Below, one piece after another: positions 8,624 to 16,363 of a stretch of DNA of 42,492 nt. The notes beneath the pieces are model-generated. The model searched no databases and was not told where the DNA came from. It worked only from the letters and a program-made list of their open reading frames with translations. Made by a program: the position numbers and the translations under genes. The stretch comes from Opitutales bacterium (GTDB taxonomy: Bacteria; Verrucomicrobiota; Verrucomicrobiia; Opitutales; UBA953), in the NCBI GenBank assembly GCA_017546455.1, contig JAFYWY010000068.1, forward strand, positions 1 through 42,492, written 5' to 3'. Position 1 is the stretch's first letter. Each line of letters starts with the position of its first letter.

Positions 8624-10858
8624 TTACTTTTCGGAAATCCCGTAGAGCACGTTAATCGCATTCCAATCCGGATCGCGTCCGACGAAATCGCGGAAGAGCT
8701 CATTAGCATCCGCCGTATCGCCGCGCTCGAGGATCTTTTTGCGATAGACCTTACCCTTTTCGAGGTCGAGAGTGCCGTCCGGCTTCTTGAAGCTCAGGAA
8801 AGCATCGGCTTCAAGCGCTTCCGCCCACTTGTAGGAGTAGTAACCGGAAGAATAACCGCCCGAGAAGATGTGCGTGAGACGATTCAGAATCGTATTCGTC
8901 GGCGTCTTCATCGGCCAAGAATAGTCGCGGAAGAATTCGACACCGACATCATTCACTTCGCGTCCGGCAATGGCCTTGGCGTTGCGGTGGATGTAGAGGT
9001 CGCTGCCGGCAATGCCGAGCTGGCGCATCTGCGAGTAGGCGGCTTGGAAGTTGCGGGCACGCAGCATCGCGTCGATCAGCGATTGCGGAAGCACTTCGCC
9101 GGTCTTGTAGTGCTTGGCAAAGCGCTTCAGCACGCTCGGCTCCCAAGTCCAGTTTTCATTGAGCTGCGAGGGGAATTCAACAAAGTCCCAAGCAACGCTG
9201 GTACCGTTGAGCGCCGCCACTTCGGTGTTACCGAGCAAGTGGTGGAGCAAGTGGCCGAATTCGTGGTAAATCGTTTCAACGTCGTAGTGCGTGAGCAGAG
9301 CCGGTTCGTCGCCGACCGGAGCCGTCATATTGCCGCAAACGAGACCGAAGTTCGGGATGCCCGCCTTGCGGTCGCCGACAGCCAAGGGGTGCATCCAAGC
9401 TCCGGCACGCTTCGATTCGCGCGGATACCAGTCCGTGTAAAACACTCCGAGGCGGACATTCGTTTCGGCGTCAAAGAGTTCATAGAACTTCACTTCCGGA
9501 TGCCAAACTTCGACAGTGCCTTCCGGGATGCTCTTTCCGGAGCCGAGTTCCACGAAGGCCGACGGAACTTCGCGAATGCGCAAGCCGTGCAGCTCTTCAA
9601 AGAAGCGGAACATGCCGTCCATGACGTTGTCCATCGTGAAGTACGGCTTGACGGAATTGGAGTCGAAATCGTATTGCGCCTTGCGCATTTTTTCCGCCCA
9701 GTAGGCCAAATCCCAGGGTTCGAAGTTACCGCCGTCGTAGGAAGCATCCTGAGACTTGCGGAAAGCTTTCAGCTCTTCGTATTCGCGCAGGAATGCCGCC
9801 TTGGTTTTTTCGCGCAGTTCGAGAACGAAATTGAAGGCAGTTTCGCCGTTCTTCGCCATGCGGCGCTTCAGGATGAGGTCGGAATAATTGGCTTCACCGA
9901 GAATTTCCGCACGCTTTTGGCGCAATTCGAGGATGCGACGCGTGTTCTTGGAATTATCGAACTCACCGCCGATGCAAAGCGTGTCGGAAGCAGCCCAGAG
10001 TTCCTTGCGCAGGGCCTCGTCTTCCAGATATTTCAATGCCGGTCCGAGCGAGGTGCTACGCAGCGTAAACATCCAAGCCGGCTTTTCGTCCGTTGCCTTT
10101 CCGGCCTTCTTGGCTTCTTCGAACGCCGCCGCACGATTCGTTTCCGGGAGCCCGGCGAGACGTGCCGGATCGGTTACGACGAGCGAATAGGCATTCGTCG
10201 CGTTGAGCACGTTGCGGGAAAACGCCTGGCGCAGCACGGTCGATTCCTTGCTGATTTCCGTCAGCTCCGCCTTCTTGTCCGCGGGAAGATCCGCCCCGCC
10301 GTCGCGGAAAGCGTTCACAAGCTTGTCCAAATAGCGTTTCTTTTCGGGAGAAAGATTTTTGGCATCTTCCGTTTCCGCATAAGCTTTAAGGGTTTCCCAG
10401 AGCTTGGGGTTGAGATCGACGCTGGTGCCGAATTCGGCGATGAGCGGAAGCGCCTTTTCGTATTCGGCGTTGTATTCCGGAGTCATGCAAACGTCTTTGA
10501 CGTGCGCCATCAGGCTACTGAAAAAGTCAAAGGGCGCCATGTACTCATCCCAGTAAGCGCCGACGACATTGTCGTAGGTCAGCTCTTCCGGTTTGAGCGC
10601 ACAAATCTTGTCGATAGCCTTCTGCGCACGGGCAATGGCTTCTTTCGTATCGGGAACGATATTTTCGGGTGTCATGGCCGACCAGCGGATCGCGTGGCCT
10701 TGCTGGAGAAAGGGGTGTTGAAGCTGTTTCGCCGGAGCACAGGCTTCCGCAACGGCGGCAGTTTCCGCAGGAACGGACTTGCAATCGTCGCAGCAATTGC
10801 AGGCTGCCAAGAACGGCAAAAGGGCCAAAGAGGTAATCTGGATAATCGAAGATTTCAT
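8624..10858 (-). CDS. M3 family metallopeptidase lipoprotein (peptidyl-dipeptidase Dcp / oligopeptidase-like)
   Basis: A 744-residue zinc peptidase. The zinc site is HEFGHLLHHLLG with H532, E533 and H536; a downstream WDFVEFPSQLNENW segment supplies the third ligand Glu. These are the hallmarks of peptidase family M3 (Dcp, oligopeptidase A), which trims short peptides. The length is slightly above the roughly 680-residue E. coli enzymes because of an N-terminal extension. This extension begins with a lipoprotein signal: MKSSIIQITSLALLPFLAAC, lipobox LAAC, and several more Cys (CNCCDDC) right after it. A lipid-anchored, periplasm-facing location is therefore likely, unlike the cytoplasmic E. 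coli enzymes. It is flanked by its own terminator. Confidence 0.9.
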   Translation of the reverse strand: MKSSIIQITSLALLPFLAACNCCDDCKSVPAETAAVAEACAPAKQLQHPFLQQGHAIRWSAMTPENIVPDTKEAIARAQKAIDKICALKPEELTYDNVVGAYWDEYMAPFDFFSSLMAHVKDVCMTPEYNAEYEKALPLIAEFGTSVDLNPKLWETLKAYAETEDAKNLSPEKKRYLDKLVNAFRDGGADLPADKKAELTEISKESTVLRQAFSRNVLNATNAYSLVVTDPARLAGLPETNRAAAFEEAKKAGKATDEKPAWMFTLRSTSLGPALKYLEDEALRKELWAASDTLCIGGEFDNSKNTRRILELRQKRAEILGEANYSDLILKRRMAKNGETAFNFVLELREKTKAAFLREYEELKAFRKSQDASYDGGNFEPWDLAYWAEKMRKAQYDFDSNSVKPYFTMDNVMDGMFRFFEELHGLRIREVPSAFVELGSGKSIPEGTVEVWHPEVKFYELFDAETNVRLGVFYTDWYPRESKRAGAWMHPLAVGDRKAGIPNFGLVCGNMTAPVGDEPALLTHYDVETIYHEFGHLLHHLLGNTEVAALNGTSVAWDFVEFPSQLNENWTWEPSVLKRFAKHYKTGEVLPQSLIDAMLRARNFQAAYSQMRQLGIAGSDLYIHRNAKAIAGREVNDVGVEFFRDYSWPMKTPTNTILNRLTHIFSGGYSSGYYSYKWAEALEADAFLSFKKPDGTLDLEKGKVYRKKILERGDTADANELFRDFVGRDPDWNAINVLYGISEK

Positions 10859-10939
10859 AAGGCGCTTAGTCTAATTTTTGTGTTTTTTAACGGCAAGGCA
10901 AATAAGTGCCGACGTCCTTCGTCAGCCGCAACGCGATAC

Positions 10940-10973
10940 AAAAAAGCACCCCTCGCCGCGAGGCAAGGGATGC
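10940..10973 (-). terminator. Rho-independent terminator of the Fur-family gene
   Basis: Read on the minus strand, GCATCCCTTGCC and GGCGAGGGGTGC pair with a TCGC loop, followed by six T residues. It lies about 43 bases after the stop of the regulator gene. Confidence 0.75.
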
Positions 10974-11015
10974 CGGAGCAAAAAACAGTAACGCGAGATA
11001 GTCCCAATCAAAGGA

Positions 11016-11432
11016 TTACTTGCCCTTGGCGGCACAGTCAGCGCAGGTTCCGTGGACGTAAACCTGGAAAGCCTCGCCGCGGGCGTTTTCCGGGAGATAT
11101 TTCTGAATGGAATCTCCGCCCAGCGTAAAGTCCCGAATCGAGCCGCAATGCGAGCATTTGAAGTGCCCGTGAATTTCGGTCAGCACATCGAAGCGCATTT
11201 CCTTTTCCTCGATGGTAATCATCTGGGCCGCACCTTTTTCCGTAAAAAGGCGCAAGGTGTTGTAAATAGTCGTACGGGACAGAGTAGCAATCGAAGGTGC
11301 CAAAGCCGTGAAGATTTCTTCCGCCGTCGGATGCGTGCGGTGTTTCCAGAGGTAATCGTAAACGGCAATACGCTGCACGGAGGGACGAATTCCGTGTTCG
11401 CGTAAAATTTTGGTGTATTCTTTCGTAGTCAT
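11016..11432 (-). CDS. Fur-family transcriptional regulator, PerR-like
   Basis: A 138-residue metalloregulator of standard length. The N-terminal winged helix (residues 1-80) includes RPSVQRIAVYDYL and the recognition segment SRTTIYNTLRLF. The structural zinc site is CSHC (C93, C96) plus CADC (C130, C133). The regulatory-metal positions look PerR-like: H34 in THPTAEEI, D82 in MRFD, and H88 and H90 in EIHGHFKC. In the family, PerR proteins use such His and Asp residues to sense peroxide through iron, while Fur and Zur differ at the RFD position. A PerR role is inferred and its targets are unknown. The upstream region 11490-11525 is very AT-rich with partial dyad symmetry and may contain an autoregulatory operator, but I cannot match a consensus. 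Confidence 0.88.
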   Translation of the reverse strand: MTTKEYTKILREHGIRPSVQRIAVYDYLWKHRTHPTAEEIFTALAPSIATLSRTTIYNTLRLFTEKGAAQMITIEEKEMRFDVLTEIHGHFKCSHCGSIRDFTLGGDSIQKYLPENARGEAFQVYVHGTCADCAAKGK

Positions 11433-11620
11433 TGGTTTCGGAAAATGATTAGGCGGGCGAAAACTCCCAAAGGCTTCTCCGCCCGAATTGAAGTAAAATT
11501 ATTTTTGTAATGATTTAAATTTTAAAGAGAAATGCAAATCTTTTTTTTACGGAAAAATCGCATTCTGTCCGCCTTCAGCCTTCAGCGGGATAAAATTCGC
11601 GGGGAAACACCACTCTCTTC

Positions 11621-11649
11621 TTGACGCGAGAAGCTATCGTGGATTTGCT
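11621..11649 (+). promoter_or_regulatory. Possible promoter for tRNA-Arg
   Basis: TTGACG at 11621-11626 is a good -35 match. At 17 bases spacing the -10 candidate is TTTGCT (11644-11649), which is poor. It lies 14 bases before the mature tRNA 5' end. Confidence 0.25.
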
Positions 11650-11662
11650 TGTTATTTCTTTT

Positions 11663-11737
11663 GCTCCCGTATTTCAATGGATAGAATTCTGGCCTCCGAA
11701 GCCGGCGATCTGGGTTCGAATCCCGGCGGGAGCGCCA
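11663..11737 (+). tRNA. tRNA-Arg (anticodon CCG)
   Basis: All arms fold. The acceptor stem is GCTCCCG / CGGGAGC, the anticodon stem is CTGGC / GCCGG around the loop CTCCGAA, and the T arm is CTGGG-TTCGAAT-CCCGG. The discriminator base is G and the 3' CCA is encoded. Anticodon CCG reads the arginine codon CGG. No attachment-site duplication was noticed nearby. Confidence 0.95.
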
Positions 11738-11799
11738 CTCTGCTTCCCCTAACGGATTTTTCTATTTAAAAAAGCCGCATCGGCGGTCATTATTTCCCC

Positions 11800-12780
11800 A
11801 TGCCCACAACGCAGCCCAATACTTCCGTTTTGAATCCGCTCTGGCCCGATGCCGAATGGGATGTCTCCGGAGCCTTTGCCAACGACCGCGAATTACTCCT
11901 TTTTCACGACTTTTTCTTTCAGGTCTTCGGTATCAGACCGCTTCGCCTCGTACACGGCGCCCCGCTCTGTCTCTGGAACAGCGGCCGCGTAGTCCCGCGT
12001 CTCATGTGCACGGCGGAACAAATCCGCGACGCCGGAAATGCTTACACGCGACGCAATATCGCGGTTGATTTGACTTTTTCCAATCACCTCCTGGGCGAAG
12101 AACACCTCGGCGACGAAACCGGCAACGCGATTCTGAAGTTTTTCGAACGCAATAATCCGACCGGCGGCAACGGCGTCATCATGGCCTCCGAAGCCCTTTA
12201 CAATCACGTCAAAAAGAATTTCCCCGGTCTGAAAACGGTTTCGTCGATTATCAAAGTATCCGTCGAGCACGGTCGCGGAAAGGCGGATTACTATCGTCGC
12301 CTCGCAGAGCGTTTCGACAAAGTCATGATCCACCCGGACGACGCTTGGAATTTTGACATGCTCGAACAGCTCGAGGACAAGAGCCGTTACGAAATTCTGG
12401 TTAACGAATACTGCGTGCGCGGTTGCAAAATCCGCCACCTGCACTACCGTTCGCTTTCCAAGGCCGCCATCAATTTCTTCGGGGCACGGGACGAAGAATT
12501 CGAAAAGCTTTTCCCGAACAACGGCTGTTCGGACATCCGCCAACTGCTGACAAGCCCGGACCGCGGCACCACCGCGCTCTCCCTCGACGAGATTCGCCGC
12601 CTCTACGACATGGGTTTCCGCAAATTCAAAGTACAGGGACGCGGCATGGCCAATGTCGGCGGACCGCTCTTCGATTTGCTCCGCCTTTGCCTGCGGGAAG
12701 ATACGCCCGACGACAACTTCATGCACCGCGTCAAGCTCCAGTTCCTGGAAGCCGTCGCGACGCTTAATCCGCAAGTTTAA
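11800..12780 (+). CDS. U32-peptidase-like TIM-barrel protein (paralogue 1)
   Basis: A 326-residue protein without signal peptide. Its central to C-terminal part has the segment ILVNEYCVRGCKIRHLHYRSL, with two Cys spaced CxxxC followed by R and H, and an earlier VHGAPLCLWNSGRV segment. From memory of the family, these motifs match a group of U32-like TIM-barrel proteins often found in surface-polysaccharide loci, whose biochemical function is not established. Related U32 proteins include collagenase-like peptidases and the UbiU/UbiV and RlhA proteins, some of which use Cys-bound iron-sulfur clusters. Here only the Cys pair is visible, so a cluster is not shown. The next gene is a paralogue starting 20 bases downstream, with the same VN-C-x3-C-xxR-xxH layout. 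No polysaccharide genes are in the window. Confidence 0.65.
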   Translation: MPTTQPNTSVLNPLWPDAEWDVSGAFANDRELLLFHDFFFQVFGIRPLRLVHGAPLCLWNSGRVVPRLMCTAEQIRDAGNAYTRRNIAVDLTFSNHLLGEEHLGDETGNAILKFFERNNPTGGNGVIMASEALYNHVKKNFPGLKTVSSIIKVSVEHGRGKADYYRRLAERFDKVMIHPDDAWNFDMLEQLEDKSRYEILVNEYCVRGCKIRHLHYRSLSKAAINFFGARDEEFEKLFPNNGCSDIRQLLTSPDRGTTALSLDEIRRLYDMGFRKFKVQGRGMANVGGPLFDLLRLCLREDTPDDNFMHRVKLQFLEAVATLNPQV

Positions 12781-12800
12781 CCATTCCCCGCGATTTCGAG

Positions 12801-13904
12801 ATGAGCCAAAGCAACATCCCCACGACTTTCGTTTTAGCGCCGAACCTGCTTTCTCCGTCAGCGCCGCAGACCGAAGCCCCCCGCCCGGCCTTCCCGCCGC
12901 CGAACTTCCTCGCCGACGAAGCCCTGGCAGACGTCCGCTGGTCAATCGGCGGCGCCCTGCTCTATGACAACGCGGTCATCGAATTTCTGAAATTCGTTCG
13001 CTCGGAAACGCCGGCCATTCATATCCGCGACGTCTTCGGCGCCCCGCCGGCCCAATGGACACTCGATTGGTACGCCATGCGCCGCCTGATTCCGCCGGGA
13101 GATTTTACCGCATCCGCAAAAAAGATTATCGAACTCCAAGTCGATTTTTCCCTCGATTTCGACAACCCGTTTATTACGGAAGACCGGCTCGACGACGTCG
13201 TCGGCAATACCTGCCTGCGCTCGCTCTCGACGGCGCGCAACGCCCGCATCTACGTCGCCTCCGAAATTCTCGCAAACTACATCCGCAAACAGTTTCCGCA
13301 GTTTAAGCTTCACGCGGGCGCCAACAAAGTCGTCGCCGAAAACGGCCAAGGCGATTTGGATTATTACTGCCGCTCCGCCGAAAAATTCGAAACGACGGTT
13401 TTGCATGCGAACGATGCCACGGACACCGCATTTCTCGAAAAGCTCGTTGCCCGCGTGCCTGCCGACAAATTCGAAATCGTCGTCAACGACACCTGCCTCC
13501 GGAATTGCCCGCTCCGCCGGGAGCACTTGGACGCGCTTTCAAAAATCCGCAATGCTCCGTGGGATGCCTCGCTACTCCAACAGCGCCACGCTCTGCTGGG
13601 CCGTGCCGGTTGCGAAAACGTCATCGCCTCTCCGGACAACGCGACGGGCCGCGCCTCGATGCTCACGCGGGAAGAAATGAAGCGCGCCTACGCCCTCGGA
13701 TTCCGGAACTTCAAGATCCAGGCGGAAAAGCTGCGCAGCGAAGTCGCATTTTTCTGGGAACTCGGCCAGCGCATTCTCAGCGACAAGCCGGAGCTCTGGC
13801 ACAAAAAATCGGCTTTCATCGCGTCGGCGGTTAACAACATCCACGCCCCCGTTCCCGTCCTCAAAAGCGGTACGAGCGCCTTCGTTCTGAGAAAATACGA
13901 CTAA
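12801..13904 (+). CDS. U32-peptidase-like TIM-barrel protein (paralogue 2)
   Basis: A 367-residue protein sharing its layout with the preceding gene. The key segment is IVVNDTCLRNCPLRREHLDAL, aligning with the CxxxC-xxR-xxH motif of the neighbour. Other shared stretches are FSLDFDNPFITEDRLDDVVGN (compare LTFSNHLLGEEHLGDETGN), the YVASEILANYIRKQFPQFK segment and FRNFKIQAEK (compare FRKFKVQGRG) near the C-terminus. About 40 Pro-rich residues at the N-terminus have no counterpart in the neighbour. The two genes look like an old tandem duplication whose products may form a heterodimer, as UbiU and UbiV do; that is inference. The thioredoxin-like gene starts six bases after its stop, so the three may be one operon. 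Confidence 0.65.
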   Translation: MSQSNIPTTFVLAPNLLSPSAPQTEAPRPAFPPPNFLADEALADVRWSIGGALLYDNAVIEFLKFVRSETPAIHIRDVFGAPPAQWTLDWYAMRRLIPPGDFTASAKKIIELQVDFSLDFDNPFITEDRLDDVVGNTCLRSLSTARNARIYVASEILANYIRKQFPQFKLHAGANKVVAENGQGDLDYYCRSAEKFETTVLHANDATDTAFLEKLVARVPADKFEIVVNDTCLRNCPLRREHLDALSKIRNAPWDASLLQQRHALLGRAGCENVIASPDNATGRASMLTREEMKRAYALGFRNFKIQAEKLRSEVAFFWELGQRILSDKPELWHKKSAFIASAVNNIHAPVPVLKSGTSAFVLRKYD

Positions 13905-13910
13905 ACTCCG

Positions 13911-14480
13911 ATGAAAACGCTGTATCTTTGCGGCATCTTTTTCCTTTTGGCGAGTGTCTTCGGGCTTCAGGCGGCCCCGGAGAAGGCCCCGGCAGTACCC
14001 GCACAGAAAGAGAAAGTCGAGCTCTTCGACTGGGCCAAGTTTTTCCCGAGCGGCATTATGAAGGCACGCCAAAAGAGTTCTACCGCCTCCGTCAAAAACC
14101 TCGCAGTATTGAAAGGAAAATTCGTCATCCTTTACCATTCCGCAAACTGGTGCACGCACTGCCACCGCTTCACGCCGGAGCTCATCCGCTTCTACAAAAA
14201 GAACCGCAAAACCACGGAAGTCGTTTTCCAAAGCGGAGACAATTCGGAGAAAGCAATGGAAGAATACGCCAAGTCGCATAAAATGCCTTGGTACGCCCTG
14301 CCTTACGGAAAGAAAATCAACAATTCCAACGCAATTGCGATGGCCTATCCCTGCGCGATTGTCTATTCACCCGACGGCCAATTCTTTTACAATATCCTCG
14401 GCGGCCCGAAAGCAAGTCCGGACCCGCGCCTGAAGGAATTGGAAGACAAAATCAGGGCATGGCAAAAAAATCATCCCTAA
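13911..14480 (+). CDS. Secreted thioredoxin-like protein
   Basis: A 189-residue protein with a cleavable signal peptide (MKTLYLCGIFFLLASVFGLQAAP) and a thioredoxin-like domain. The redox motif is ANWCTHCHRF with C81 and C84. The pattern SANWCxxCxxFTPEL resembles nucleoredoxin/tryparedoxin-type domains (AxWCxPCRxFTPxL), and a cis-Pro-like AYPCAIVYSPDG segment follows at the expected distance. A role in periplasmic disulfide reduction is likely but unproven. It lies immediately after two U32-like genes whose products contain conserved Cys pairs. No DsbD-like electron donor gene is in the window; thioredoxin reductase is encoded at 19564 in a separate unit. Confidence 0.82.
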   Translation: MKTLYLCGIFFLLASVFGLQAAPEKAPAVPAQKEKVELFDWAKFFPSGIMKARQKSSTASVKNLAVLKGKFVILYHSANWCTHCHRFTPELIRFYKKNRKTTEVVFQSGDNSEKAMEEYAKSHKMPWYALPYGKKINNSNAIAMAYPCAIVYSPDGQFFYNILGGPKASPDPRLKELEDKIRAWQKNHP

Positions 14481-14593
14481 AAACTCCGCAACGGCAAAGT
14501 TCTTATTTTCGTGGTTGCGAGTTCCCGTCGCGACGCTTCTAATAGTAAAAATTTAATTGAATATTTCCTACATTTCTGCAAAACATCATCCCT

Positions 14594-16258
14594 ATGGACA
14601 CAAAGCCAGATTCTGAAAACCTACAGGAAATTGATTTGAGCTCTCTCGCTTCGCTCGACTTCAACCCCGCTTGGGCTGCAGCCGACGCCAAGAAGATTAA
14701 TTTTGAACGCCACGGGCAAGCGGACTCCCGCAACGGCAATCGTCGTCCGCCCCGCAAAGAATTTAAACACGACGGTGCTTCGCGCGACCGCCGCCCGCCC
14801 CGCGCCCCGCGCAAGGATAACGCACCGGAATCCGCCGAAGCGCCCGTCCGCGAAAATCGCCGCGACGACGCCAAGCCGCATCGCGGGAACCCGCGCCGCA
14901 ACAAGCATCAGAGCCATGCGCCGGCCGCCGAAAAGCGCCCCTTGGTGCGCGTCGCCGACGTCGTCATCTACCCGGAAGAAAAGCCCTTCACGGTTCTCGC
15001 TAAGGCGATCAAGAACTCGGCCCGCACCTACGTGCTCTTCGAAATCGCAAAAATCATTTTGGAAAAGCCGGAACGCTTCAACGTCGTCATCGCGCCGTTG
15101 CAGAAGAAAGACAAGGCCGGGAAGCCGATTCCCTCGGAAACGCCGCTACCGCCTTTCTACGTCAGCCTTCCCGACGGCATGCCGTTCCTGAACGAGCAGG
15201 ATGCCCTCGCGCATGTCCTGAAAAACCACCTCGACGCATTTTTCAACTGCGAGGAAGTGGAAATCGAGGCGCCCAAGGGCAATTTCACGATGGTGGCCAA
15301 GTGCGGATTCACGGGCGAAGTTATCGCGCCGCCGAACTACCACGGCTACCAGCAGGCGCTCCGTGACCACCACGCCGCCAATTTCCCGAACATGGCCTTT
15401 GAAAAGTTCATGTCGCGCGTCGAAACCGTCAACGACCCCGAACTCGTCAACGCTTGGATCGAAAAAGTGAAGAAGGTGACGCGATATACGCTCAAGGACC
15501 GCCGCGAAGGCGAGCCGGAATCCTTCGACGGTCTCGGAGCCGCCAAGGCCTTCATCCTCGCCTCCCGCAAGGACGCCGCCGTGCGTCAGTCCCGCCAGGT
15601 ACGTATCACGGGTACGCTCGTGGACAAAATGCCGCTCGGCCCGCTGAAATCCACCGTCGATGCGGAAATCGCTTTCCAGCGCAAATTCCCGCTCAATACG
15701 GCCAACGGATTCCGCGGACGTCTCCGCCACCTCGGCTTCTCGCTCTACAAAAAGGGAGCCAAGGGTGTCACGATGGTCTGCGGCGTAAAGCGCAAATTCC
15801 GTACGCCGGATTCCGTATTCTCGGACACGATTCAACGCATCTTTGATTTCCTCGAAAAGAACCCGGGTACGAACCTGAAGGATCTTCCCGCCCAGATGCT
15901 CGGTATCGAAGCGAGCGTCGCTCCGGCAAGCGTCGAAGGCGAAGCCCCGGCGAACCCGATTCCGGCAGAGGAAAGCGCTGCGGAAAAGGAACTCATCGGC
16001 ACGGTACGCTGGCTCGTCAACGAAGGCTACGTTTCCGAAATGGCGGACGGCAAGCTCTACGCGCATCCCGTAATGACCGAAGCTCAGGCAAAGGCCGCCG
16101 CCAACGCGGAACAGCCGATCGAACGTCCGGAAATCCCGAATGTGGAATGCCCCGGCGACAACATCGGCGAACAGGTTCCCGAAGCTCCGGAACCGCTCAT
16201 CAAGGTCATCGGTTCGCTCGCTCCGGAAGAACCGGAACAAGCTCCGACGGAAGCCTAA
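14594..16258 (+). CDS. Large basic/acidic protein of unknown function, putative nucleic-acid binding
   Basis: A 554-residue protein I do not recognise. Residues 1-30 are acidic. Residues 35-115 are an Arg/Lys/Pro/Asn-rich low-complexity region (repeated RRPPR, RDRRPPRAPRKDN and NPRRNKHQSH), typical of disordered RNA- or DNA-binding tails. Residues 120-430 look folded, with aromatic-rich segments such as PPNYHGYQQALRDHHAANFP and FRGRLRHLGFSLYKKG. Residues 460-510 contain IGTVRWLVNEGYVSEMADGKLY, which resembles a winged-helix wing. The final 45 residues are Pro/Glu-rich and acidic. There is no signal peptide. The gene stands alone with its own terminator. Binding to nucleic acid is inferred only from composition; the conserved core has no visible catalytic motif. 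Confidence 0.75.
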   Translation: MDTKPDSENLQEIDLSSLASLDFNPAWAAADAKKINFERHGQADSRNGNRRPPRKEFKHDGASRDRRPPRAPRKDNAPESAEAPVRENRRDDAKPHRGNPRRNKHQSHAPAAEKRPLVRVADVVIYPEEKPFTVLAKAIKNSARTYVLFEIAKIILEKPERFNVVIAPLQKKDKAGKPIPSETPLPPFYVSLPDGMPFLNEQDALAHVLKNHLDAFFNCEEVEIEAPKGNFTMVAKCGFTGEVIAPPNYHGYQQALRDHHAANFPNMAFEKFMSRVETVNDPELVNAWIEKVKKVTRYTLKDRREGEPESFDGLGAAKAFILASRKDAAVRQSRQVRITGTLVDKMPLGPLKSTVDAEIAFQRKFPLNTANGFRGRLRHLGFSLYKKGAKGVTMVCGVKRKFRTPDSVFSDTIQRIFDFLEKNPGTNLKDLPAQMLGIEASVAPASVEGEAPANPIPAEESAAEKELIGTVRWLVNEGYVSEMADGKLYAHPVMTEAQAKAAANAEQPIERPEIPNVECPGDNIGEQVPEAPEPLIKVIGSLAPEEPEQAPTEA

Positions 16259-16267
16259 GCGCGACCG

Positions 16268-16306
16268 ACAAAAAATCCCGCAGACTTGAATCTGCGGGAT
16301 TTTTTG
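16268..16306. terminator. Bidirectional rho-independent terminator
   Basis: A stem AAAAATCCCGCAGA / TCTGCGGGATTTTT (16271-16284 and 16291-16304) with a six-base loop CTTGAA. It lies between the convergent unknown-protein gene and the YihY gene. Confidence 0.92.
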
Positions 16307-16363
16307 TTTGGCGGAGCTACAAACGCCAGAGCCTCTGTCTAACGCTCGCGTCCCTACCGAAGG

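Noticed and set aside
8870-11128. A 752-codon open frame on the plus strand opposite the M3 peptidase and Fur genes
   Set aside because: It runs across two well-identified genes and their intergenic terminator and shows no domain of its own.
11663-11737. tRNA-Arg as an integration site for a genomic island
   Set aside because: No integrase gene or repeat of the tRNA 3' end was seen, and the downstream genes match the surrounding composition.
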